Part shown: piece after piece, positions 1 to 5,155 of the stretch
Position numbering within the stretch: the stretch's first letter is position 1
Layout of the letters: every line of letters begins with the position of its first letter
Origin: Bacillota bacterium
GTDB taxonomy: Bacteria > Bacillota > Clostridia > Peptostreptococcales > Anaerovoracaceae
Direction: 5' to 3'
Assembly (NCBI GenBank): GCA_017621195.1
Contig: JAGATO010000109.1
Location: 1 to 7,123, forward strand
Length of the DNA: 7,123 bases
Made by a program: the position numbers and the translations under genes
Notes under the pieces: model-generated
Told to the model about the DNA's origin: nothing
Databases searched by the model: none
Seen by the model: only the letters and a program-made list of their open reading frames with translations

Positions 1-114
1 AAGATCGCTCCGTTCCATATTCATGAAATCGTCATTGCCTTACTCTTTGGAGGAATCGCATATTTTGTTACAGGGGTCCTTACGGATCGTGCCGGAGAGA
101 AGCCGGCAGCTTAA
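1..114 (+). CDS. C-terminal end of an unidentified membrane protein, probably a transporter (5' end outside window)
   Basis: An open frame starts at base 1 and ends at TAA 112-114, giving 37 residues. They contain one hydrophobic segment (about residues 9-27, from EIVIALLFGG to FVTGVL), then a short polar tail ending in AGEKPAA. A final transmembrane helix followed by a short charged tail is typical of secondary transporters. The pattern of a histidine-containing loop, a helix rich in small residues and then a V-L-T turn recalls the last helix of sodium:solute symporters, but that is only a weak resemblance. The gene reads toward the terminator at 138-185 and is convergent with the LysR gene. 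Nothing more specific can be said from this fragment. Confidence 0.6.
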   Translation, partial: KIAPFHIHEIVIALLFGGIAYFVTGVLTDRAGEKPAA

Positions 115-137
115 TCAAAGGGGAAAACAATAAAAAG

Positions 138-186
138 AGGCAGAGCCTCAGCGGAACAGTTCGTTCCACTGCGCTCTGCCTTTTTC
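138..186. terminator. Bidirectional intrinsic terminator shared by the left-edge gene and the lysR gene
   Basis: AGGCAGAGC (138-146) pairs perfectly with GCTCTGCCT (173-181). Inside it, CAG/CTG and GGAAC/GTTCC (153-157 with 163-167) extend the stem, so most of the 44 bases can fold. On the plus strand the stem runs into T at 181-185. On the minus strand the A run 132-136 supplies the T tract. It therefore fits a terminator for both converging genes. The right arm and loop code for the last 11 residues of the LysR protein, and the lysR stop codon (148-150) lies in the left part of the hairpin. Confidence 0.85.
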
Positions 187-1053
187 TATGCTTCCGTATT
201 TCTGCACGATCAGATCTACGAAGTGACGGGTGGCGGTGGGCATGGTTTCCAGATGGCGAAACGCTACGCCCAGCGTTCGGGTCACCGGTGGATCGATGGG
301 GCGGATAGCCAGGCGGTAGGAGGGGTTTTCCAAAAAGATGGAAGAGATGATGGAGACGCCAAGATTTCGTTCCACCATGGACATGATGGTGTAATCGTCG
401 TGAACGCGATATTGAATATTGGGCTCCAACTGGTTCTGGCGGAAGGTACGCAGCGACTCGTTGATGTCTCCTTCTTCCAGCAGGATGTAGGGTTCTTTGG
501 CCAGCTCCGCCAGAGTCAGCACCGGCCGGGAGGCCAGGGGATGGGAAGGGGAGAGAATGGCCATCAGGTGGTCCTCCTGGAGAGCGATGCACTGCATCTC
601 GCCTTTGACTATGGGGGGCAAAAAGCCGAAATCCACCTGACCGTTCTGAATCCAGTCGTGCATGGTGGAGTATTCCATGGCCTGATGCAGCTGGAAGCTG
701 ATATCCGGATAAATGCGGTGAAATTCTTCGATCAACGGGGGAAGCCAGTAACAGGAGATGCTGGAAAAGGTGCCGATGCGGATGACCCCGGACTGGAGAT
801 TGTGCATTTCCTTCAGCTTTTCCGACAGGCTGTGGTAGCTGTTGCAGATGGTCTGTATGTAAGGAAGAAGCTCTCTTCCGTCGGCGGTCAGTTCGATGCC
901 GCTGCGGGAACGGAGGAGCAGTTTGGTATCCAGCTCGGTTTCCAGAGACTGGATCATTTGGCTAATGGCTGACTGGGTGTAACCCAGCTCTTCAGCGGTC
1001 TTCGTAAAGCTACCCAGTTCAATGACTTTTAAGAAAGTATGGTAGCGTTTCAT
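148..1053 (-). CDS. LysR-type transcriptional regulator, divergent from azlCD
   Basis: This 301-residue protein has the normal length of a LysR-family regulator. The N-terminal winged helix-turn-helix is clear at residues 1-60: MKRYHTFLKV, then GSFTKTAEELGYTQSAIS (14-31) and a recognition helix through SQMIQSLE, followed by the wing region LLLRSRSGIELTADG. A linker helix (about 60-88) leads to a two-lobed effector-binding domain beginning near VIRIGTFSSIS. I chose ATG 1053 because AAGGA lies 7 bases upstream; a TTG at 1071 would add six residues (MGKEFE) but would place that ribosome binding site inside the gene. The divergent azlCD position suggests it controls amino acid export, probably responding to a branched-chain amino acid or related metabolite, and probably itself. 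The ligand cannot be read from the sequence. Its 3' end is embedded in a terminator hairpin. Confidence 0.93.
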   Translation of the reverse strand: MKRYHTFLKVIELGSFTKTAEELGYTQSAISQMIQSLETELDTKLLLRSRSGIELTADGRELLPYIQTICNSYHSLSEKLKEMHNLQSGVIRIGTFSSISCYWLPPLIEEFHRIYPDISFQLHQAMEYSTMHDWIQNGQVDFGFLPPIVKGEMQCIALQEDHLMAILSPSHPLASRPVLTLAELAKEPYILLEEGDINESLRTFRQNQLEPNIQYRVHDDYTIMSMVERNLGVSIISSIFLENPSYRLAIRPIDPPVTRTLGVAFRHLETMPTATRHFVDLIVQKYGSIEKGRAQWNELFR

Positions 1054-1114
1054 TTCAAATTCCTTCCCCAAAACAGTTGTATTATCAAGAATGATGATTA
1101 CATAAGAAAAAATG

Positions 1115-1124
1115 ATAGTTCTAT
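1115..1124. promoter_or_regulatory. Small inverted repeat, possible second LysR half-site pair
   Basis: ATAG-TT-CTAT is an inverted repeat with the same ATAG/CTAT half-sites that occur in the larger palindrome at 1161-1175. It lies about 46 bp from that palindrome, on the lysR side. LysR regulators commonly bind two spaced sites, so this could be the second contact. The motif is short and the region is AT-rich, so chance is a real alternative. Confidence 0.35.
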
Positions 1125-1137
1125 GAAAAATAATAAT

Positions 1138-1166
1138 TTTACTAATGTATAATTAAATTATATAGT
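1138..1166 (+). promoter_or_regulatory. Candidate sigma-A promoter for azlCD
   Basis: TTTACT (1138-1143) and TATAGT (1161-1166) are separated by 17 bases. They match the -35 consensus at 4 of 6 positions and the -10 consensus at 5 of 6. Transcription would start near 1173, about 75 bases before azlC. A perfect TATAAT at 1148-1153 is another possible -10 but has no good -35. The -10 lies in the palindrome 1161-1175, so a bound regulator would act directly here. Confidence 0.4.
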
Positions 1167-1185
1167 ATTACTATAAAAAATGCAA
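1157..1185 (-). promoter_or_regulatory. Candidate sigma-A promoter for the lysR gene
   Basis: Read on the minus strand, TTGCAT (1185-1180) and TATAAT (1162-1157) have exactly 17 bases between them. This is a perfect -10 and a good -35. The start would fall near 1150, leaving a leader of nearly 100 bases before the ATG at 1053. The spacer contains most of the palindrome 1161-1175, which fits autoregulation. Confidence 0.55.
1161..1175. promoter_or_regulatory. Palindromic operator candidate for the LysR regulator
   Basis: TATAGTATTACTATA is a perfect inverted repeat with 7-bp arms around a single T. It contains the LysR-family T-N11-A pattern (T1161 and A1173, also T1163 and A1175). It sits between the divergent genes and overlaps candidate -10 elements facing both ways. 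The binding protein is inferred from position and from the family's known habit of binding such sites. Confidence 0.55.
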
Positions 1186-1248
1186 CTTTGGTTTCATTTC
1201 GTGAAAGTATTGTGTTAAAAGAGTTTTAGTTTCTGGAGGAAAAATAGA

Positions 1249-1980
1249 ATGGTCGAAACTACACAGAGCCGGGGCGCTGCCTGGAGAAAGGGAGTTCAGG
1301 ACGGTATTCCCATCGGATTAGGTTATTTTGCCGTTTCCTTCGCCTTCGGCATCATGGCTAAAGAGGCGGGAATGACCGTATTCCAGGCGGGGTTGATCTC
1401 CATTACCAATCTGACGTCCGCAGGACAATTCGCCGCAGTGGGCCTGATGGTCAGCGGAGCGTCCTATGCCGAAATGGCGTTGACTCAATTGATCATCAAC
1501 CTGCGATACTGTCTGATGTCCTGTGCCCTGTCTCAGAAATGGGATCCGGCCGTGCCTTCGTTCCACCGCTTTCTGGTGGCCCACGGCGTCACCGACGAAA
1601 TTTTCGGCGTATCCATATTGAAAGAGGGGCATCTGAATCCCTGGTTCAACTACGGTCTGATGTCGGCTGCCGTTCCCGGCTGGGTGGGCGGTACAGTGAT
1701 CGGAGCACTCTGCGGAGCGATCCTTCCTGAAAGCCTGACCAGCGCTCTGGGCATCGCCATCTACGGTATGTTCCTGGCGATCGTCATTCCGCCGGCGAAA
1801 AAGGAGAGAGCCATTGCGGCGGTGGTGATTGCCGCCATGGTCTGCAGCACCGTATTCCGGCTGACTCCCGTTTTGAAAGGAGTATCTTCCGGGTTCCAGA
1901 TCATCATCATCACCGTTTTGGTGGCCGGCCTGGCTGCGGCACTCAGACCGTTGGAGAAAGAGGAAGGAGAGGAGGCTTAG
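1249..1980 (+). CDS. azlC: AzlC: large subunit of a branched-chain amino acid exporter
   Basis: This 243-residue integral membrane protein belongs to the AzlC family, which works with AzlD to export branched-chain amino acids and, in Bacillus subtilis, the leucine analogue 4-azaleucine. Family features visible are the N-terminal GIPIGLGYFAVSFAFG segment, TNLTSAGQFAAVGLM (about 54-68), the INLRYCLMS motif (about 84-92) and TDEIFGV (about 114-120). Several hydrophobic segments follow. The C-terminus is a short acidic tail, LEKEEGEEA. The start has GGAGGA 8 bases upstream (1235-1240). azlD follows after one base, and its ribosome binding site lies in the last azlC codons, so translation is probably coupled. 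The divergent LysR gene is the likely regulator. Confidence 0.93.
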   Translation: MVETTQSRGAAWRKGVQDGIPIGLGYFAVSFAFGIMAKEAGMTVFQAGLISITNLTSAGQFAAVGLMVSGASYAEMALTQLIINLRYCLMSCALSQKWDPAVPSFHRFLVAHGVTDEIFGVSILKEGHLNPWFNYGLMSAAVPGWVGGTVIGALCGAILPESLTSALGIAIYGMFLAIVIPPAKKERAIAAVVIAAMVCSTVFRLTPVLKGVSSGFQIIIITVLVAGLAAALRPLEKEEGEEA

Positions 1981-1981
1981 C

Positions 1982-2287
1982 ATGAGAGGAAACATTTATC
2001 TATACATTGCGGTAATGGCCGGTGTGACGTATCTGATCCGCGTCCTGCCCCTGACCCTGATCCGGAAGCAGATCGATAACCGGTTCGTCCAGTCCTTCCT
2101 GTACTACGTTCCCTACGCCACGCTGTCGGCCATGACCTTCCCGGCCATTCTGACGTCCACCACTTCGGTGGCCGCCGCGACTCTGGGATTTATCGTGGCA
2201 GTGATCCTGGCCTGGAAGGATAAGGGCCTGGTAACGGTAGCGGCCTTCGCCTGCGTCACTGTGTTCATCGCGGAACGGTTTTTATAG
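1982..2287 (+). CDS. azlD: AzlD: small subunit of a branched-chain amino acid exporter
   Basis: The 101 residues have the usual AzlD length. The protein starts with a hydrophobic helix (residues 5-18) followed by TYLIRVLPLTLI, the conserved T-Y-x-x-R-x-L-P pattern of the family. Two or three more hydrophobic segments follow, including YVPYATLSAMTFPAIL (about 42-57), giving a small polytopic membrane protein. AzlD has no known independent role and is thought to form the exporter with AzlC. Only one base separates it from the azlC stop codon. GGAGG (1971-1975), inside the azlC end, lies 6 bases before its ATG, indicating one transcript and coupled translation. Dyad symmetries and a terminator follow downstream. 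Confidence 0.92.
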   Translation: MRGNIYLYIAVMAGVTYLIRVLPLTLIRKQIDNRFVQSFLYYVPYATLSAMTFPAILTSTTSVAAATLGFIVAVILAWKDKGLVTVAAFACVTVFIAERFL

Positions 2288-2336
2288 CCCGATCCGCTGC
2301 GTTACGCCGGACGAAGTCCCGGATGCAAATTCTTCT

Positions 2337-2353
2337 GAAAAAACGATTTTTTC
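2337..2353. repeat. AT-rich inverted repeat downstream of azlD
   Basis: GAAAAAA (2337-2343) and TTTTTTC (2347-2353) form a perfect 7-bp-arm dyad around CGA. An imperfect GC-rich dyad (CCGGAC paired with GTCCCGG, one bulged C, 2307-2322) precedes it. Either could form a weak hairpin in the azlCD transcript end, but the AT stem alone is unlikely to terminate well. No coding frame was found in 2288-2449. Confidence 0.4.
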
Positions 2354-2354
2354 A

Positions 2355-2384
2355 TTGACTCGGCCCTTAGGCCGGGTTTATTCT
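2355..2384 (+). promoter_or_regulatory. Candidate promoter for the cysteine desulfidase gene, overlapping the azlD terminator
   Basis: TTGACT (2355-2360) matches 5 of 6 bases of a sigma-A -35. TATTCT (2379-2384) matches 4 of 6 of a -10, with an 18-base spacer. The spacer is almost exactly the terminator stem-loop CGGCCCTTAGGCCG. Transcription would start near 2391, leaving a leader of about 59 bases that begins with the dyad GGACGATGACGTCC (2391-2404). The weak -10 keeps confidence low, but no better promoter was seen before the gene. Confidence 0.35.
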
Positions 2385-2390
2385 TTTTTT
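2357..2390 (+). terminator. Intrinsic terminator of azlCD
   Basis: CGGCC (2361-2365) pairs with GGCCG (2370-2374) around CTTA, and the stem extends outward with G-T wobbles to about 2357/2378. It is followed by TTATTC and a run of seven T (2384-2390). The position after azlD and the T tract make it a convincing terminator. It also separates azlCD from the next gene. Confidence 0.75.
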
Positions 2391-2404
2391 GGACGATGAC
2401 GTCC

Positions 2405-2420
2405 TCACATTTTGTCACAT
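2405..2420. repeat. Short direct repeat TCACAT x2 upstream of the desulfidase gene
   Basis: TCACAT occurs at 2405-2410 and 2415-2420, exactly 10 bases apart and so on the same helix face. A related CACACA follows directly. It lies in the 5' leader about 30-45 bases before the ATG. It could be a protein-binding site, but no family is indicated. Confidence 0.25.
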
Positions 2421-2449
2421 CACACACGGAAAGAATTCGAGGAATAGCC

Positions 2450-3730
2450 ATGGAAAAACAGAAATTTATCAACGTATTGGACGCGCAGCTAGCGCCCGCT
2501 TTGGGTTGTACGGACCCCGTAGGTCTGGCCTACGGGGCAGCATGCGCCAGAAGCTATGTGACGGGAGAAGTCCTGTCCGTGACGGCGCAGATTTCGGTGA
2601 ATCTGATCAAAAACGCGGCAGCGGTCTGCATTCCCCGGACAGGCGGACGCTGCGGAATCCCCCTTGCATTGGCGCTGGGTATCGTGGGAGGCGATCCCTC
2701 CCAGGGACTTGAAGTCCTGACGGGCCTGACGGAAGAGCACATTGCTCAGGCGGAGGAGATGATCGCTCAGAAGAAGATCAGCAGCTCTGTGGCTGATTCG
2801 GATAAAACTCTGTATCTGTGTGTGGAAATAAAAACGACTGATGGAACTGCCAGGGTCACCATCGAGGATCATTACTTAAACGTCACCTCCGTTACGGTGA
2901 ACGGTCAGGTGGTGAAGTCCGCCGGAGCCGGTGACGGCGATTCGCAGCATTCCCAGGCGGAGGATGTGAGCTTTCTCAGCATCCGTTCCATTCTGGATTT
3001 CGTGGCCGAGGCTACGGAAGAGGATCTGTCCAAGGTGGCCAGAGCCATCGAGATGAATACCGCCGTCTCGGAGGCCGGAATGTCCGGCCAGTACGGCATG
3101 GGCTCCGGCGCCTGTCTGGGCCGCATGATGGATGGAGGAACCGTAGGAACGGACTGGGTCAACGACGCGCTGATGCGCACCATGTGCGCCGTAGACACCC
3201 GCATGGCCGGTGCGGATATGCCGGTCATGAGCAACACCGGCAGCGGAAATCAGGGTCTCACCTGCACCCTTCCCGTGGCCAGCGTAGCCAGATACTGGAA
3301 TAAAAGCCGGATCGAAACGCTGCGGGCCGTGGCGGTCAGCTGCCTGATGGCGGTTCACATCAAAGAAAACTTTGGCATTCTGGCAGCGGTTTGCGGTTCC
3401 GTCATCGCTGGGGCATCCACTGCCTGCGGCGTAGTCTATCTGATGGGCGGCGGCGAAGAGCAGATGAAGCAGGCCTTGAAGACCTCGCTGGGAAACGTGG
3501 CGGGACTGATGTGCGACGGGGCCAAGGCCGGCTGTGCCGTTAAGGTCTCCTCCTGCGTTCACTCCGGTCTGATGGCGGCGGCTCTTGCCATGGACGGACG
3601 AGGAATCCAGTCCACCGACGGCATCGTAGGAGAGACGGAGCAGGAGATGATCGACAACTTCGTCCGCGTCTCCAAGGAGGGTATGGAGAAGATGGACAGA
3701 GTGGTCCTTGACATCATTCTGAACAAGTAA
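2450..3730 (+). CDS. cyuA: L-cysteine desulfidase family protein (UPF0597, CyuA/YhaM-like)
   Basis: This 426-residue protein matches the CyuA/YhaM family, whose members are about 430 residues long. Characterised relatives use an oxygen-sensitive 4Fe-4S cluster, not pyridoxal phosphate, to split L-cysteine into pyruvate, ammonia and sulfide in the cytoplasm. Family hallmarks are LAPALGCTDPVGLA with Cys20 (the family's early cysteine), SVNLIKN near residue 50, MSNTGSGNQG (260-269), Cys315 in LAAVCGS, and CDGAKAGCAVKVS with Cys355 and Cys362. The last three cysteines are the likely cluster ligands. ATG 2450 was chosen because GAGGA (2439-2443) lies 6 bases upstream; an in-frame ATG at 2396 sits just after the terminator and lacks such a site. 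The family is related to the L-serine dehydratase alpha domain, so another amino acid substrate is possible. The role here is cysteine catabolism or detoxification. The gene is monocistronic and ends 3 bases from convergent gpr. Confidence 0.85.
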   Translation: MEKQKFINVLDAQLAPALGCTDPVGLAYGAACARSYVTGEVLSVTAQISVNLIKNAAAVCIPRTGGRCGIPLALALGIVGGDPSQGLEVLTGLTEEHIAQAEEMIAQKKISSSVADSDKTLYLCVEIKTTDGTARVTIEDHYLNVTSVTVNGQVVKSAGAGDGDSQHSQAEDVSFLSIRSILDFVAEATEEDLSKVARAIEMNTAVSEAGMSGQYGMGSGACLGRMMDGGTVGTDWVNDALMRTMCAVDTRMAGADMPVMSNTGSGNQGLTCTLPVASVARYWNKSRIETLRAVAVSCLMAVHIKENFGILAAVCGSVIAGASTACGVVYLMGGGEEQMKQALKTSLGNVAGLMCDGAKAGCAVKVSSCVHSGLMAAALAMDGRGIQSTDGIVGETEQEMIDNFVRVSKEGMEKMDRVVLDIILNK

Positions 3731-3733
3731 AGA

Positions 3734-4567
3734 TCAAAACAGCCCCGGATGGAGTGCCCGATCGATGGCGGAGGCGATCACGGACGAAAAGTCATGGATC
3801 ACCTGGTCGATATTGGTAGCGGTAACGATGAGGTCCGGGGCAGTTTCGTCGTTGAGCAGGGCCTGGCAGTGAATGACCGTGGGGACGCCGATGGCGATCA
3901 CCGGACAGCCTACGGTTTCCTTCGTCAGCTTTGCCCGGTGATTTTTCATTCCGGCACCGGGCGAAATGCCGGTATCCGTCATCTGCACAGTGGTGTTCAT
4001 GCGGTTTACATCCCTTGCCGCCAGGGAATCCACGGCGATGAGAGCGTCCGGTTTGAGGAAGTCCACCAGGCGACGGAGAATCTCGGCGGTCTCCACGCCG
4101 GTCTGGGCCATGACGCCGGGATTGATGGCCGCCACGTTGGCCTGTTCCGGATCGCCGTCGCAGTTGTAAGCAAGAAACAGGTGGCGGGTGACGCGCACCT
4201 TGGAGACGGTGTGGGGGCCTAAGGAGTCCGGCGTGATCTTTTCGTTTCCGATGCCCGCGATCAGCACCTTCAGATAATAGTGGAAGGGGACCAGTCGGGA
4301 CAGCTCTGTTGCGATGGCTTGGATCACCTGATCGGCCACGTCGGGGTTGCCCTCAAGCAGGTGCTTTGCTTCGATGGTGATGTACGTACCGCGGGGTTTT
4401 TGCATCTGCACCGAAGCCAGCTCCGTTTCCACCGCGATGCGGGTGACCAGAACGTCTTCGGAATAGCGGTCTTCATCGACGGAGACGCCGGGCAGGGAGC
4501 CGTCGGTACTGTCCAGTTGTGCTTTCAGTAGATTGGCGCTTTCGAGGGCCAGATCGGTATATTTCAT
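3734..4567 (-). CDS. gpr: GPR: spore germination protease
   Basis: GPR is an atypical aspartic protease made in the forespore. At germination it cuts the small acid-soluble proteins that coat spore DNA. The 277-residue protein shows the N-terminal TDLALES (4-10, compare TDLAVET in Bacillus), TPDSLGPHTVSKVRVTRHL (112-130), NPGVMAQTGVET (149-160) and IAVDSLAARDVNRMNTTVQ (177-195) running into DTGISPGAGMKN. Asp114 and Asp180 lie 66 residues apart, the same interval as the essential Asp127 and Asp193 described for Bacillus megaterium GPR. The protein is much shorter than the roughly 370-residue Bacillus enzymes: a segment before the final helix is absent, and almost nothing precedes TDLA, where Bacillus has a cleaved propeptide. 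ATG 4567 has GGAGGT 6 bases upstream; upstream starts (ATG 4618, TTG 4633) lack one. I saw no convincing sigma-G promoter. It is divergent from rpsT. Confidence 0.93.
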   Translation of the reverse strand: MKYTDLALESANLLKAQLDSTDGSLPGVSVDEDRYSEDVLVTRIAVETELASVQMQKPRGTYITIEAKHLLEGNPDVADQVIQAIATELSRLVPFHYYLKVLIAGIGNEKITPDSLGPHTVSKVRVTRHLFLAYNCDGDPEQANVAAINPGVMAQTGVETAEILRRLVDFLKPDALIAVDSLAARDVNRMNTTVQMTDTGISPGAGMKNHRAKLTKETVGCPVIAIGVPTVIHCQALLNDETAPDLIVTATNIDQVIHDFSSVIASAIDRALHPGLF

Positions 4568-4627
4568 CGCTTGACCTCCATAGATGGGAAAGGAAAGAAA
4601 AAAGATTCCGTTTTCCATATTTTCTGC

Positions 4628-4656
4628 TTGCAATTTGCATTCTATTCGTATATACT
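4628..4656 (+). promoter_or_regulatory. Strong sigma-A promoter of rpsT
   Basis: TTGCAA (4628-4633) and TATACT (4651-4656) are spaced by exactly 17 bases. Transcription should begin near 4662-4664, within the 8-bp palindrome ATCGCGAT (4661-4668), giving a leader of about 30 bases. The -35 overlaps an 11-base dyad, TGCAATTTGCA (4629-4639). This is the best housekeeping promoter in the window and suits a ribosomal protein gene. Confidence 0.75.
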
Positions 4657-4694
4657 TTTAATCGCGATATTTTACGAAAGTGGGGTGAAATAAT

Positions 4695-4967
4695 ATGGCA
4701 AACATTAAATCTGCGAAGAAGAGAATCAGCGTTATCGCTAAGAAGACCGCGGCTAACAGAAGAGTCAAGGGTCATCTGAAGGCGATCGTTAAGAACTTCG
4801 ACAAGGCTCTGGCCGCAGGCGATTTCGCTACGGCTGCAGAAAAGAAGGCTCTGGCTGAAAAGAAATTTATGCAGGCAGCTGCTAAGGGTACCATCCATAA
4901 GAATGCAGCTTCCAGAAAAGTTTCCAGAATGGCTAAGGCTTTCAAGAAAGCTCAGGCAGAAGCTTAA
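4695..4967 (+). CDS. rpsT: 30S ribosomal protein S20
   Basis: The 90-residue, strongly basic, alanine- and lysine-rich protein begins MANIKSAKKRI and contains NRRVKGHLKAIVKNFDKAL and KGTIHKNAASRKVSRMAKA, the standard S20 signatures. S20 is a primary 16S rRNA-binding protein of the small subunit, folded as a helical bundle. Its length is normal. The ribosome binding site is GGTGA (4684-4688), 6 bases before ATG. Codon use differs from neighbouring genes (many GCT, GCA, AGA and AAG codons), which I read as adaptation for high expression, not transfer. A strong promoter precedes it and a strong terminator follows, so it is probably transcribed alone. In Firmicutes rpsT commonly lies next to gpr. 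Confidence 0.97.
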   Translation: MANIKSAKKRISVIAKKTAANRRVKGHLKAIVKNFDKALAAGDFATAAEKKALAEKKFMQAAAKGTIHKNAASRKVSRMAKAFKKAQAEA

Positions 4968-4984
4968 TCTCACCCGTCCCCACC

Positions 4985-5005
4985 TGTGCATAAGTTAAAT
5001 GCACA
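4985..5005. repeat. Perfect inverted repeat after rpsT
   Basis: TGTGCAT (4985-4991) and ATGCACA (4999-5005) form a perfect 7-bp-arm dyad with the 7-base loop AAGTTAA. It lies 17 bases after the rpsT stop codon and 18 bases before the terminator stem. In the rpsT mRNA it would form a hairpin that could protect the 3' end. As DNA it could be an operator upstream of spoIIP. It has no T tract and is not itself a terminator. Confidence 0.6.
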
Positions 5006-5023
5006 CAAGCGGAATAAACGCGG

Positions 5024-5060
5024 AAAACCAGGATGTGTCTCCCTGGTTTTTTTCTTTTTT
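5024..5060 (+). terminator. Intrinsic terminator of rpsT
   Basis: AAAACCAGG (5024-5032) pairs perfectly with CCTGGTTTT (5042-5050) around a 9-base loop. The T-rich tract continues to 5060 with one C. The A run on the left could also let it act weakly in the minus direction. It separates the highly expressed rpsT from spoIIP. Confidence 0.9.
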
Positions 5061-5075
5061 GAAACGAAGCCTGAA

Positions 5076-5104
5076 GCATAATCTCCCCGCTGACGGTATA
5101 TTAA
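5076..5104 (+). promoter_or_regulatory. Possible sigma-E-type promoter of spoIIP
   Basis: GCATAAT (5076-5082) resembles the sigma-E -35 element and TATATTAA (5097-5104) loosely fits its -10, with a 14-base spacer. The site lies after the rpsT terminator and about 50 bases before spoIIP, where a mother-cell promoter is expected from knowledge of spoIIP in Bacillus subtilis. The -10 match is poor (the ATA core only), so the assignment is tentative. Confidence 0.35.
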
Positions 5105-5155
5105 TAGAAGAGAACCGAATGGTTTCGGCAAGCGCACAGCGAAAAGGGGAAGGCA

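Noticed and set aside
223..972. Long plus-strand open frame antisense to the LysR gene
   Set aside because: It is a shadow of the regulator; it has no recognisable domain, and the minus-strand frame is a complete LysR protein with a good start.
1192..1206. Inverted repeat TTTCA/TGAAA upstream of azlC
   Set aside because: The arms are only 5 bp in AT-rich DNA, the repeat does not fit T-N11-A, and it overlaps no good promoter.
2876..3562. Long minus-strand open frame inside the cysteine desulfidase gene
   Set aside because: Its composition (Gly, His and Ala rich) is that of a shadow frame, and the plus strand gives a full family match.
4412..4426. TELAS in the GPR protein (residues 48-52), resembling the site GPR cuts in small acid-soluble proteins
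   Set aside because: It aligns with an internal conserved region after the TDLA motif, well inside the mature enzyme, and five residues are easily matched by chance.
4568..4694. Sigma-G promoter for gpr
   Set aside because: GTATA- and GAATA-like elements exist on the minus strand, but none has a convincing -10 at the right distance.
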